Translations under genes and position numbers: made by a program
Assembly (NCBI RefSeq): GCF_029961185.1
Contig: NZ_JASBQQ010000009.1
Location: 62,001 to 126,000 of the forward strand
Direction: 5' to 3'
From: Albidovulum aestuarii
GTDB taxonomy: Bacteria > Pseudomonadota > Alphaproteobacteria > Rhodobacterales > Rhodobacteraceae
DNA: 64,000 bases
In this document: positions 36,918-45,522 of the stretch, one piece after another
How the letters are laid out: each line of letters opens with the position of its first letter
How positions within the stretch are numbered: position 1 is the first letter of the stretch
Notes under the pieces: generated by a model
Databases searched by the model: none
What the model was told of the DNA's origin: nothing
What the model saw: the letters and a program-made list of their open reading frames with translations, nothing else

Positions 36918-37697
36918 TCAGATTGCGGTCGCGGCTTGTTCCAGCGCCGATACCAGGCCCTGGACGATCGCCGGATCAAACGCGACCGGCGCCTTGGCAT
37001 TGGGATCGGGCAGCGACAGAACGACATCGTCGAATGCCAGCGCCACACCCTGAGCCGCCTTTTTCGAGGCCGGATCGCCCGTCATGATCAGCTCATCCAG
37101 CTGATTGCGGGCAACCATCAAAAGGCCCCAGCACTCCTGGAAGGACACCACATCAGTCGTGCCGGACGGATCGAGCATCTCACCCGCTTCGGCCGCAGTG
37201 TTTTTCACGGCAGCAAGGAAATCCTGCCCCGTGGGCTGCAACATCACCTTGGCCTGCTGAACCGCAGACAGCACATCGATATAGGCCGCATTGACCGCCT
37301 CGCGGCCGCTTGCCCCTTCCAGAGCGATCAGCAACGGCTCAAGATCAGCCACACCGGCATTCGCCAGACCGTCCTTGATCAACGGGAAATTGTCCCGCCG
37401 CGGATGGGTGAAATGCGACCCTTCCGTGCTTGTAAGCCCGTCCTGAAGGAAAAGTTGACCCAGCATCATGTCGCGCTCAATCCCGATCAGACCGGCGAGC
37501 AGATCAACGGTCTCGTCGCTGACTGCGATGGGCTGGACGATCCCGGCTCCGCCTGCGTCAGCATTGGAAGGCACAACCACACCGCCGGCAAATGTGCCGC
37601 TCGACATCGAAAGGCTCGTGGCAAGGCTAAACAACAGTACTGGCAAGCAACGCTGCCCCGGGCAGCGAACACGGGAGACAGGAGTATAATTCGTCAT
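36918..37697 (-). CDS. Secreted protein of unknown function
   Basis: A 259-residue protein I do not recognise. It has a basic N-terminus and a hydrophobic segment (about 19-36), then a likely signal cleavage near TFAGG. The mature part is mostly helical and acidic, with few aromatic residues and one Cys; there are no repeats or metal motifs that I can see. It lies in reverse between ispA and dxs, bounded by a terminator and by a 317-bp non-coding stretch. The isolated position suggests insertion into the locus. Confidence 0.75.
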   Translation of the reverse strand: MTNYTPVSRVRCPGQRCLPVLLFSLATSLSMSSGTFAGGVVVPSNADAGGAGIVQPIAVSDETVDLLAGLIGIERDMMLGQLFLQDGLTSTEGSHFTHPRRDNFPLIKDGLANAGVADLEPLLIALEGASGREAVNAAYIDVLSAVQQAKVMLQPTGQDFLAAVKNTAAEAGEMLDPSGTTDVVSFQECWGLLMVARNQLDELIMTGDPASKKAAQGVALAFDDVVLSLPDPNAKAPVAFDPAIVQGLVSALEQAATAI

Positions 37698-38014
37698 CTT
37701 TCAATCCCGTTCTGGGAAGCGGCATCTGCCACGCCGCAGGCAACCGATGATCCCGCGCCTCATACGGGAAAACCCCTGCGCCTATTTACCGACCATCGGA
37801 TTGAGGTCGGATCGCAAATGATTGTGTCCTGAATTCGATTGGCTATGGGCAAGATTTGGATGCCTCATAGTGGAACGCGCTGCACTCCGCGCAATCCTGA
37901 CGACGCATTCCCGCAATCCGAGCCGGCCTCTTCCCGGCCCCGATTTGTCCGCGCCCGATTGTCCCCGGCCGTGTTTGCGACTAAACCAACCAAAATGTGC
38001 CTTAGGACCCGTCC
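37698..38014. other. Divergent intergenic region upstream of dxs
   Basis: About 317 bp between the divergent unknown gene and dxs. It must contain both promoters. It is richer in A/T than its surroundings around 37780-37870. I found no clear consensus promoter or riboswitch. Confidence 0.4.
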
Positions 38015-39931
38015 GTGACTGACAGACCGATTACACCGCTACTGGACCGCGTGAAGGTTCCGGCCGATCTCAAGGGCCTGTCGGATCGCGAGTTGCGTCA
38101 GGTTGCCGATGAGCTTAGGGCCGAGACGATCAGCGCTGTCTCGGTGACCGGCGGGCATCTCGGCGCGGGGCTCGGCGTGGTGGAACTCACCGTAGCACTT
38201 CACGCCATCTTCGATACGCCGCGCGACAAAATCATCTGGGACGTGGGGCATCAGTGCTATCCGCACAAGATCCTGACCGGGCGGCGCGACCGCATTCGCA
38301 CGTTGCGGATGAAGGACGGGCTGTCGGGCTTCACCAAACGCTCGGAAAGCCCGTACGACCCGTTCGGCGCGGCCCACAGTTCCACTTCCATCTCCGCCGC
38401 CCTCGGCTTTGCCGCCGCCCGCGATCTTGGCGGCGAGGCGGGCGATGCGGTCGCCGTCATCGGCGATGGCGCGATGAGCGCGGGCATGGCCTATGAGGCG
38501 CTGAACAATGCGGGCCATCTGAAAAAGCGGCTCTTCGTCATCCTCAACGATAACGAGATGTCGATCGCCCCGCCCGTGGGCGCGATGTCGGCCTATCTCT
38601 CGCGGCTTTATGCAGGCGCGCCCTATCAGGAATTCAAGGCCGCCGCGAAAGGCGCGATCAGCCTTCTGCCCGAGCCCTTCCAGGAAGGCGCGCGGCGAGC
38701 GAAAGAGATGCTGAAAGGCATGACCGTCGGCGGCACGATGTTCGAAGAGCTTGGCTTTTCCTATGTCGGTCCGATCGACGGCCATGACATGGAGCAGCTT
38801 CTGACCGTCCTGCGCACGGTCCATGACCGCGCCACCGGACCGATGCTGATCCATGTGCTGACCAAGAAGGGCAAGGGCTATGCGCCCGCCGAACGCGCCG
38901 CCGACAAGGGCCACGCAACGGCCAAGTTCGACGTGGTGACGGGCGAGCAGAAAAAGGCGCCCTCGAACGCGCCCTCCTATACCAAGGTCTTCGCCCAGTC
39001 GCTGATCCACGAGGCGGAAAAGGACGACAAGATCGTCGCCATCACCGCCGCGATGCCCGACGGCACCGGGCTGAACCTTTTTGCCGAGCGTTTCCCGAAG
39101 CGCTGCTTTGATGTCGGCATCGCCGAACAACATGCCGTGACCTTCTCGGCCGGGCTCGCGGCGGCGGGGCTGAAACCCTTCTGCGCGCTCTATTCGACCT
39201 TCCTTCAGCGCGGCTACGATCAGGTCGTCCATGACGTGGCGATCCAGCGCCTGCCAGTACGTTTTGCCATTGACCGCGCGGGGCTTGTGGGGGCGGACGG
39301 CGCCACCCATGCCGGGGCCTTCGACATCGCCTACCTTGCGAACCTGCCTGACATGGTGCTGATGGCCGCCGCCGATGAAGCGGAACTGGTGCATATGGTC
39401 GCCACCGCCGCCGCCATCGACGACCGCCCCTCCGCCTTCCGCTTTCCGCGCGGCGAAGGCGTGGGCGTGGACATGCCCGAACGGGGCACGCCGCTGGAGA
39501 TCGGCAAGGGCCGCATCGTCGCCGAGGGCGGCCGCGTCGCGATCCTCTCCTTCGGCACAAGGCTGGCCGAGGTGCTGAAAGCCCGTGAAGCCCTCGCCCA
39601 GCGCGGGCTCGCCCCCACTGTCGCCGATGCCCGCTTCGCCAAACCGCTGGACCGCGATCTGATCCTGCGGTTGGCCGCGGAACACGAGGCACTGATCACC
39701 ATCGAAGAAGGCGCCATCGGTGGCTTCGGCTCCCATGTCTCACAGCTTCTGGCCGAGGAAGGCGTCTTTGACCGCGGCCTGAAATACCGGTCAATGGTCC
39801 TGCCCGACACCTTCATCGACCAGGCATCACCCGAGGACATGTACGCCACAGCCGGTATGGATGCCGCCCATATCGAGGCCAAGGTGCTCGACGTGCTTGG
39901 CGTCGCATCGGTTGCAAGCAAACGCGCCTGA
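38015..39931 (+). CDS. dxs: 1-deoxy-D-xylulose-5-phosphate synthase
   Basis: A 638-residue thiamine-diphosphate enzyme, the first step of the MEP pathway and a source of the pdxJ substrate. [16 protein letters not shown], the ThDP motif [18 protein letters not shown], and [17 protein letters not shown] with the catalytic Glu are all present. Starts with GTG. It converges with the sodium channel gene with only 6 bp between stops. In related bacteria dxs directly follows ispA. Confidence 0.97.
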   Translation: MTDRPITPLLDRVKVPADLKGLSDRELRQVADELRAETISAVSVTGGHLGAGLGVVELTVALHAIFDTPRDKIIWDVGHQCYPHKILTGRRDRIRTLRMKDGLSGFTKRSESPYDPFGAAHSSTSISAALGFAAARDLGGEAGDAVAVIGDGAMSAGMAYEALNNAGHLKKRLFVILNDNEMSIAPPVGAMSAYLSRLYAGAPYQEFKAAAKGAISLLPEPFQEGARRAKEMLKGMTVGGTMFEELGFSYVGPIDGHDMEQLLTVLRTVHDRATGPMLIHVLTKKGKGYAPAERAADKGHATAKFDVVTGEQKKAPSNAPSYTKVFAQSLIHEAEKDDKIVAITAAMPDGTGLNLFAERFPKRCFDVGIAEQHAVTFSAGLAAAGLKPFCALYSTFLQRGYDQVVHDVAIQRLPVRFAIDRAGLVGADGATHAGAFDIAYLANLPDMVLMAAADEAELVHMVATAAAIDDRPSAFRFPRGEGVGVDMPERGTPLEIGKGRIVAEGGRVAILSFGTRLAEVLKAREALAQRGLAPTVADARFAKPLDRDLILRLAAEHEALITIEEGAIGGFGSHVSQLLAEEGVFDRGLKYRSMVLPDTFIDQASPEDMYATAGMDAAHIEAKVLDVLGVASVASKRA

Positions 39932-39937
39932 GCGCGG

Positions 39938-40741
39938 TCAGCCGACCCTGTCCATCCGCTCCCCGCTATTCTGCGCCTGATCGAGTTTCGCCTCGATCTG
40001 CGCCAACCGTACCAGAACCTCATCCCGATAGCTGTCGGTCCGGGCGATTTCCTCTTCGTCATGCGCCTCCTGCATCGAATTGACGATAAGGCCGACGACA
40101 AGGTTCATAACCGCGAAGGTCGTGACCAGAATGAAGGGCACGAAGAAGGTCCAGGCCATCGGATAGACATCCATGACCGGTCGCACGATGCCCATCGACC
40201 AGCTTTCCAGGGTCATGATCTGGAACAGCGAATAGCCCGACCGGCCGAGTGTGCCGAACCAGTCGGGAAAACTTGCCCCAAAGAGCTTCGTCGCCATGAC
40301 GGAAGCCGCGTAGAAAACGATCCCCATCAGCAGGAAGACGGACCCCATGCCCGGCAGGGCGGAGATGAACCCCTCCACCACCCGCCGCAGCCGTGGCGTG
40401 ACGGAAATGACTCTCAGCACCCGCAGGATGCGCAGCACCCGCAAGACCGCGAATCCCTGCCCCGCCGGAACCAGCGCCACCGCCACGATCGCAAAGTCAA
40501 AAATGTTCCAGCCGTCACGGAAGAAGGACAGACGTCGGGCATAGAGCTTCGCCGCCAGTTCCGCCACGAAGACCGCAAGGCAGAGACTGTCCAGAAGGAC
40601 AAGCAGCGGCCCAGCCGCCGCCATCGCCGTCGCCGATGTCTCAAGCCCGAGGATGGCCGCGTTGAACAGGATCACACCGATGATCCCATACCGCACCGCC
40701 GGCCGTTCGAGAAAAACGGAAACTCTTTCGCGTAATGACAT
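39938..40741 (-). CDS. Voltage-gated sodium channel, NavBac type
   Basis: A 267-residue channel subunit with six transmembrane segments. The S4 voltage sensor (about 93-115) has regularly spaced Arg: VLRVLRILRVLRV. The pore motif MTLESWSMG matches the TLESW selectivity filter of bacterial sodium channels. A C-terminal helix (about 225-260) is a likely tetrameric coiled coil with an acidic stretch. In other bacteria such channels affect motility and pH response; the role here is inferred. Confidence 0.93.
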   Translation of the reverse strand: MSLRERVSVFLERPAVRYGIIGVILFNAAILGLETSATAMAAAGPLLVLLDSLCLAVFVAELAAKLYARRLSFFRDGWNIFDFAIVAVALVPAGQGFAVLRVLRILRVLRVISVTPRLRRVVEGFISALPGMGSVFLLMGIVFYAASVMATKLFGASFPDWFGTLGRSGYSLFQIMTLESWSMGIVRPVMDVYPMAWTFFVPFILVTTFAVMNLVVGLIVNSMQEAHDEEEIARTDSYRDEVLVRLAQIEAKLDQAQNSGERMDRVG

Positions 40742-40823
40742 TCTGGCGCCCTTCGTCCTGTTCCGCTTTCATATGGAAACAGGGGTCGCCCCCGGCAAGG
40801 CCATCCGGATCAAGGAGAACATC

Positions 40824-41492
40824 ATGCTGCGCCTCATTCTCTCACTCTGCCTGATCGCCGCGCCCGCTTTCGCCCAGACGGTGCCTGATGCGGCCGAAAT
40901 CGCCGCCTTTCCGCCGCTGCACCGCGCCGTTCATGTCGGCGATACCGAGACGATCCGCCGCCTCATTGCCGAAGGCGCCGATGTGAATGCCCGTGACCGC
41001 CGCCGCCGCACCCCGGCTCACATCGCCGCCTTCGCCTCGCAGGAAGCAGCACTCACTGCTCTGGCCGAGGCAGGCGCCAACCTCAATGCTCTCGATGGCG
41101 AAGCCTATGACCTCGTCACCATCGCCGCGGTCGCCGATGATCCGGAGTTCATGTCGCATGCCATCGACCTTGGCAACGATCCCGGCCTGATGACCAGCCG
41201 CTGGGATGGAACCGCGCTGATTGCAGCCGCCCATCTCGGCCATGCCGAGGTCGTGCGCCGCCTGATCGCCGCAGGCGCGCCGCTTGATCACATCAACAAT
41301 CTGGGCTGGACCGCGCTGATCGAGGCGGTCGTTCTCGGCGACGGCGGCGCAAACCATCAGGAGGTCGTCCGCGCGCTCATCGCGGCGGGCGCGGATGCGT
41401 CCATCGCCGACCGCGATGGTGCCACACCGCTCATGCTCGCCGAAGCAAGGGGCTATTCCGAAATCGCCCGGCTGATCCGCGCCGGGCGCTGA
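40824..41492 (+). CDS. Secreted/periplasmic ankyrin-repeat protein
   Basis: A 222-residue protein with a signal peptide cleaved near AFAQT (about residue 17). Ankyrin repeats follow: PPLHRAVHVGDTETIRRLI, TPAHIAAFASQEAALTALA, TALIAAAHLGHAEVVRRLI, TALIEAVVLG..., and ATPLMLAEARGYSEIARLI. It is a protein-binding scaffold with no enzyme motif. The ATG at 40824 has AAGGAG upstream. It ends 3 bp from a convergent small gene. Confidence 0.9.
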   Translation: MLRLILSLCLIAAPAFAQTVPDAAEIAAFPPLHRAVHVGDTETIRRLIAEGADVNARDRRRRTPAHIAAFASQEAALTALAEAGANLNALDGEAYDLVTIAAVADDPEFMSHAIDLGNDPGLMTSRWDGTALIAAAHLGHAEVVRRLIAAGAPLDHINNLGWTALIEAVVLGDGGANHQEVVRALIAAGADASIADRDGATPLMLAEARGYSEIARLIRAGR

Positions 41493-41495
41493 GGG

Positions 41496-41690
41496 TCAGG
41501 CGGTCTGGCCGCGCTCAATGCGAAGATACTCGCGCAGTTTCGCAGAGTCGTTGCGCGTCACGGGGCGCTCATGCAGGGCCTTCGCGGCCGGGTGAGCACC
41601 ATCTTCGCCATGGGTCTTCTCGACCTCGACGAAGTTCTTCAGACGGCCACCTTCGGGCGATTTACGACGGTCGACAATATGCCGGCTCAT
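41496..41690 (-). CDS. Small protein of unknown function
   Basis: A 64-residue, highly charged protein beginning SRHIVDRRKSPEGG and ending LREYLRIERGQTA. A strong GGAAGGAGG ribosome site precedes the ATG, supporting a real gene. There are no hydrophobic segments. I do not recognise the family. Confidence 0.6.
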   Translation of the reverse strand: MSRHIVDRRKSPEGGRLKNFVEVEKTHGEDGAHPAAKALHERPVTRNDSAKLREYLRIERGQTA

Positions 41691-41788
41691 GAGATCCTCC
41701 TTCCGGTCTCCCGCACCACAGGGGCGGGAACACCTTCAAGATGGGGCCGAATCGGCGCAATTTCCACCCTTTATTGCGTTCGGCCGAA

Positions 41789-42841
41789 TCAACCTTTGCG
41801 CGCTTCCGTCAACCGCGCCACGGCCCAGATCGCGGCATCGGCCACCGCCGGATCGGGATCGGCGACAAGACGCGCAGCATGTTGCCTGAGCTGCGGCAGA
41901 CCGGAATTTCCGATTGCATAGAGCACGTTACGAACAAACCGGTCGCGGCCGATCCGCTTGATCGGACTGCCGGAAAACCGCGCCCGGAACCCCGCATCGT
42001 CCAATCCCGCCAGCTCCGCCAGATCCGGCGCGCCAACCCGCGCCGCATAACCCGCATCGCTTGCCTGAACCGCGAACTTGTTCCACGGACAGACCGCCAG
42101 ACAATCGTCGCAGCCATAGATGCGGTTGCCCATCAGCCCCCGCAATTCCTCGTCGACCGGCCCCTTATGTTCGATCGTCAGGTAGGAAATGCAGCGCCGC
42201 GCATCGAGCTGATAGGGCGCGGGGAATGCCCTTGTCGGGCAGACATCCAGGCACGCCCGGCACGACCCGCAATGATCAACCTCGGGCGGATCCTTCGGCA
42301 GGTCGAGCGTGGTGAAGATCGCGCCCAGAAAGAACCAGCTCCCGAGTTCGCGCCCCACCAGATTGGTATGCTTGCCCTGCCAGCCGAGCCCCGCCGCCTG
42401 TCCAAGCGGCTTTTCCATCACCGGCGCGGTATCGACGAACACCTTGATCTCCGCCGCCACACCCTCTTTCGCCGCCGCCTCGATCAGCCAGCGCCCGACC
42501 CGCTTCAGCCGCTTCTTGACCAGATCGTGGTAATCGCGGCCCTGCGCGTAGCACGACACGGCGGCCAGACCGGGTTCCGCCAGCACCGCCAGCGGATCAC
42601 CCTCCGGCGTATAGGCCTCGGCCAGCATGATCACCGTCCGCGCCTCGGGCCAGAGTGCGGCCGGATCGCCGCGCCAGCCCATCCGCTCCGCCATCCAACC
42701 CATCTGCCCGTGTCGCCCCCCTGCGACGAAATCCGCCAGCCGACCCGCCGCTTCCGGGATCGCATCCGGCGCACAGAGACCCACCGCAGAAAACCCCTCT
42801 GCCAGCGCCCGCTCGACCAAACCCACTTTCAGATCGGACAT
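41789..42841 (-). CDS. queG: Epoxyqueuosine reductase
   Basis: A 350-residue cobalamin and iron-sulfur enzyme, final step in queuosine tRNA modification. Two [4Fe-4S] clusters are indicated by [16 protein letters not shown] and the [14 protein letters not shown] region. The N-terminal domain (about 20-170) carries [12 protein letters not shown] and [18 protein letters not shown], typical of the DUF1730/QueG part. The C-terminal 60 residues look like HEAT repeats. The ATG at 42841 is used; upstream codons are not conserved. Confidence 0.94.
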   Translation of the reverse strand: MSDLKVGLVERALAEGFSAVGLCAPDAIPEAAGRLADFVAGGRHGQMGWMAERMGWRGDPAALWPEARTVIMLAEAYTPEGDPLAVLAEPGLAAVSCYAQGRDYHDLVKKRLKRVGRWLIEAAAKEGVAAEIKVFVDTAPVMEKPLGQAAGLGWQGKHTNLVGRELGSWFFLGAIFTTLDLPKDPPEVDHCGSCRACLDVCPTRAFPAPYQLDARRCISYLTIEHKGPVDEELRGLMGNRIYGCDDCLAVCPWNKFAVQASDAGYAARVGAPDLAELAGLDDAGFRARFSGSPIKRIGRDRFVRNVLYAIGNSGLPQLRQHAARLVADPDPAVADAAIWAVARLTEARKG

Positions 42842-42865
42842 GGAAACAGACCTTCCCACTTTCTG

Positions 42866-42904
42866 TCCGGAAATACTCCGGGGGTCCGGGGGCAGCGCCC
42901 CCGG
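42866..42904 (-). repeat. Intercistronic GC-hairpin element, copy 3
   Basis: A perfect 8-bp stem CCGGGGGC / GCCCCCGG with a 3-nt loop (42886-42904), followed in transcription direction by CCCCCGGAGTATTTCC. It starts 9 bp after the stop of the GST-like gene and ends 24 bp before the queG start. Confidence 0.7.
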
Positions 42905-42913
42905 CTTTGGCGG

Positions 42914-43579
42914 TCAGAAATCCAGATCGGCATAATGCGCGGGCGGCGGGAAACCCGGCACCTGATCGGCGAGGATCGAGCGGAACGAAGGCCGAGACTT
43001 GATCTTCGCGTACCAGTCCTTGACGTTCTGGCTCCGGTTCCAGTCCACGTCCGAGATGTAGTCAAGACTCGACAGATGCGCGGCGGCGGCGAAATCGGCC
43101 AGCGTCATCTCGTTCCCCGCCAGCCAGCGGCGCTGATCCAGAAGCCAGTGCATGTAATCGAGGTGATACTTGATCCTCGTCGCGCCGGACTTCACGTTCT
43201 TCGAATCCGGATAGCCCTGCTTCATCACCTTCTTGTTCACGCGCTCATAGACGAGCTTCGAGGTCACCTCGTCATGGAACTTGTCGTCAAACCAGGAACA
43301 CAGGCGGCGCACCTCATAGCGGCCATCGGCATCCTTCGGTAGCAATCGCGGCTCAGGGATCGTGTCCTCGAGATATTCGCAGATCGCCTGGCTTTCCGAC
43401 ATCGTCTTGCCATTCAGCTTGATCACCGGGATCTTCGCCGCCGGGTTGCGGCGCAGAAACTCCGGGTCCTGCTCCCAATAGCGTTCCTCGACCAGTTCAA
43501 CCTCGACCTTCTTTTCGGCCAGCGTCAGGCGGACCTTGCGACAGAAGGGCGACAGGGGAACGTGATAGAGACGGGTCAT
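42914..43579 (-). CDS. Glutathione S-transferase family protein, FzlA-like candidate
   Basis: A 221-residue GST-fold protein: thioredoxin-like N-terminal domain with LSPFCRKVRLTLAEK and NPAAKIPVIKLNGKTMSESQ, then a helical C-terminal domain with MTLADFAAAAHLSSLDYI. The C-terminal tail ends in HYADLDF, and the overall form resembles FzlA, the GST-like FtsZ-binding protein of Caulobacter. That identity is inference. Enzyme activity as a GST is not assured. It is transcribed before queG. Confidence 0.82.
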   Translation of the reverse strand: MTRLYHVPLSPFCRKVRLTLAEKKVEVELVEERYWEQDPEFLRRNPAAKIPVIKLNGKTMSESQAICEYLEDTIPEPRLLPKDADGRYEVRRLCSWFDDKFHDEVTSKLVYERVNKKVMKQGYPDSKNVKSGATRIKYHLDYMHWLLDQRRWLAGNEMTLADFAAAAHLSSLDYISDVDWNRSQNVKDWYAKIKSRPSFRSILADQVPGFPPPAHYADLDF

Positions 43580-43635
43580 GGGGTAAAGCTCGCGCCGGGA
43601 ACTGTCGACCGTGATAGCGGTGGCGGCCCCCCGGT

Positions 43636-44370
43636 TCAATCCTCGAAGCAATCGGCCCGCCCGTCGGCGCGGATCGTCGCCGCCCCGTCGGCGATGGATC
43701 TGGCACGTTTCCTGAGGAAACCCGAGGGCCGCGCCGGGTTACGGCCCTTCGGGTCGGGCAGGGCAGCGGCGATCAGCGCGGCCTGTGTTGCGCTCAGATC
43801 CTTCGCCGATATACCGAAATAGCGCTGCGCGGCGGCCTCGGCCCCAAAGGCGCCCTTCCCGGTCTCGGCCACGTTCAGATAGACCTCGACGATGCGCCGT
43901 TTGGACCAGACAAGCTCAACGACCGGCGTCATCACCGCCTCCATCGCCTTCCGCGGCCAGCTTCGCCCCTGCCAGAGGAACACGTTCTTGACCACCTGCT
44001 GGCTGAGCGTCGACGCCCCCCGCCCCGCACCTTCGTCCAGCGCCGCGCGGATCGCCTTCATGTCGAACCCCCAGTGCAGGCAGAAATTCGCATCCTCCGC
44101 CGCCACGACCGACCGCGCCAGATGCGGCGACATATCCTCAAGCGCCGCCCAGTCGCGGTCGATCCCGCCCTGCCGCCAGCTTTCGGCGATCATGTAGGGC
44201 GTCAGGACCGGCGGGATGACGGTGAAGAGGACTACGAGCACAAGAAAGGCCGCGACCACGCCCAAAACCGCCCGGCGCGCCAGCCGCAGGGCATCCCTCA
44301 GCGTCCAGCCGGAGCGTTTCGCGGCAGGCTTCTTTTTCGATTTCGACGCTTTTTTTCTGCTCGTGGCCAT
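43636..44370 (-). CDS. mtgA: Monofunctional biosynthetic peptidoglycan transglycosylase
   Basis: A 244-residue membrane-anchored glycosyltransferase of the GT51 type. A Lys-rich N-terminus is followed by a transmembrane segment (about 30-55). The catalytic Glu is in SVVAAEDANFCLHWGFD, and GASTLSQQVVKNVFLWQGRSW is the second conserved region. It polymerises lipid II into glycan strands. The undecaprenyl carrier it releases is recycled by UppP, encoded at 54.9 kb. Confidence 0.95.
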   Translation of the reverse strand: MATSRKKASKSKKKPAAKRSGWTLRDALRLARRAVLGVVAAFLVLVVLFTVIPPVLTPYMIAESWRQGGIDRDWAALEDMSPHLARSVVAAEDANFCLHWGFDMKAIRAALDEGAGRGASTLSQQVVKNVFLWQGRSWPRKAMEAVMTPVVELVWSKRRIVEVYLNVAETGKGAFGAEAAAQRYFGISAKDLSATQAALIAAALPDPKGRNPARPSGFLRKRARSIADGAATIRADGRADCFED

Positions 44371-44410
44371 TGGCCGAGATGAACCACGCCCCGCCCCTCC
44401 GGGTCAAGCC

Positions 44411-45328
44411 TCAGGCTGCGATCAGAAGCGCCTCACGTCGGCTGACCACGCGCCGCGCCGCCGGAACCGGCGGGCCGTCCAGCCGGTCGATGAGGTCGGG
44501 AAAGACCGTGGCGATCTCGGCTTGTAGGGCACGGTCCCCTGCGATCATCCAGCTTGACGGATAAAGGCTCTCGCTCGGCGCGCCTTCGGCGAAAACGATT
44601 TCGTGCCGGTCGAAAAGCAGATGCAGATAGGTGACCCGCCTCCGGGGTCGATAGTCAATTCCCTCCAGCCCGACCAGATGCTTGGCCGCCACCAGAACTT
44701 CTTCCTCGGCGAAATGCAGTTCCGCCTCCCAGCCCGTGATCAGCATCCGGTGCTCGGGCGAGACCAGAAGATCGCGCTCATTGCCAAGCGCGCCCGCCGC
44801 GATCGCGACCGGGGAAAAATCGCCCAATCCTTCCACTTCGTTCTGTCCGACCCAGCGCAGTTCCTGCGGCCCGTGATCCATCGTTTCGACCATGTCGCCC
44901 ACGTTAAGGGTTTCTACCGGGACAGCGCCGCCAGGAACCCGGATCAACGTGCCAGGCGTAAAACAGGGCGGGCCGAGATCGCCGACCAGCAACGGGCCCT
45001 GAACCGTGACCCATGTCGATGAGACAAAGGTCCCGTCCTGCAGGACCTGTCCGTCGGTCGGCGTGAATATCCTGCTTCCATCCTGCATGTAGAAGGTGGT
45101 GCCGGTATAGGTGACGTTCCCGACACCCGGTACGTTGATCGTAACCGTATCACCGGGATAGGAACGCAGGATATCCACGCCATCGACGCTGTCCCCGTTG
45201 AAACGGTCCAGGTCGCCGTCATCGTTCGCATCCGTCAGCGTCATTTGGGTGAAAGACACTGCGGTACCGGCCGGTGGCGGGTTGGCCGGATCGAACGAAT
45301 AGAACTGGTCGGTGTAGTTCGTGGGCAT
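44411..45328 (-). CDS. Hint-domain (Hint_2) protein with Asp-rich N-terminal segment
   Basis: A 305-residue protein. The N-terminal region (about 1-125) contains DANDDGDLDRFNGD, a likely calcium-binding loop, and looks like a small beta domain. The Hint domain starts at the Cys in PPCFTPGTLIRVPGG, with MDHGPQELRW, SPEHRMLI and FDRHEIVFAEG. No splice junction is seen at the end. The C-terminal tail reads RRVVSRREALLIAA. It is 194 bp from a second Hint gene read in the same direction. Function is unknown. Confidence 0.86.
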   Translation of the reverse strand: MPTNYTDQFYSFDPANPPPAGTAVSFTQMTLTDANDDGDLDRFNGDSVDGVDILRSYPGDTVTINVPGVGNVTYTGTTFYMQDGSRIFTPTDGQVLQDGTFVSSTWVTVQGPLLVGDLGPPCFTPGTLIRVPGGAVPVETLNVGDMVETMDHGPQELRWVGQNEVEGLGDFSPVAIAAGALGNERDLLVSPEHRMLITGWEAELHFAEEEVLVAAKHLVGLEGIDYRPRRRVTYLHLLFDRHEIVFAEGAPSESLYPSSWMIAGDRALQAEIATVFPDLIDRLDGPPVPAARRVVSRREALLIAA

Positions 45329-45383
45329 GGCCCTTCTTAGCTCGAATTCAGGAGTGCATTGTGAACGTATCCGGTATGACCCG

Positions 45384-45398
45384 TTAATGCGCCGTTAA
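45384..45398. promoter_or_regulatory. Candidate CtrA box upstream of a Hint-protein gene
   Basis: TTAA-TGCGCCG-TTAA on the plus strand; on the minus strand it reads TTAA-N7-TTAAC, an exact CtrA consensus. It lies 56 bp upstream of the Hint gene start at 45328. It is also a direct repeat CCGTTAATG spaced by 11 bp, one helical turn. Confidence 0.5.
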
Positions 45399-45522
45399 TG
45401 TGGCCGGGATCGGACAGTTTTGGCCGCCAAAACGCACCGGAGCGGGCGCTCGGCGTCGCCCGCACAACCATAAGGCGTTCATGTCCGTGAATTCGGCCAG
45501 CCCAAGGATCAGTCCCGAAGTT

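Noticed and set aside
38039-39736. A 565-codon frame antisense to dxs
   Set aside because: The opposite strand encodes a complete, canonical Dxs.
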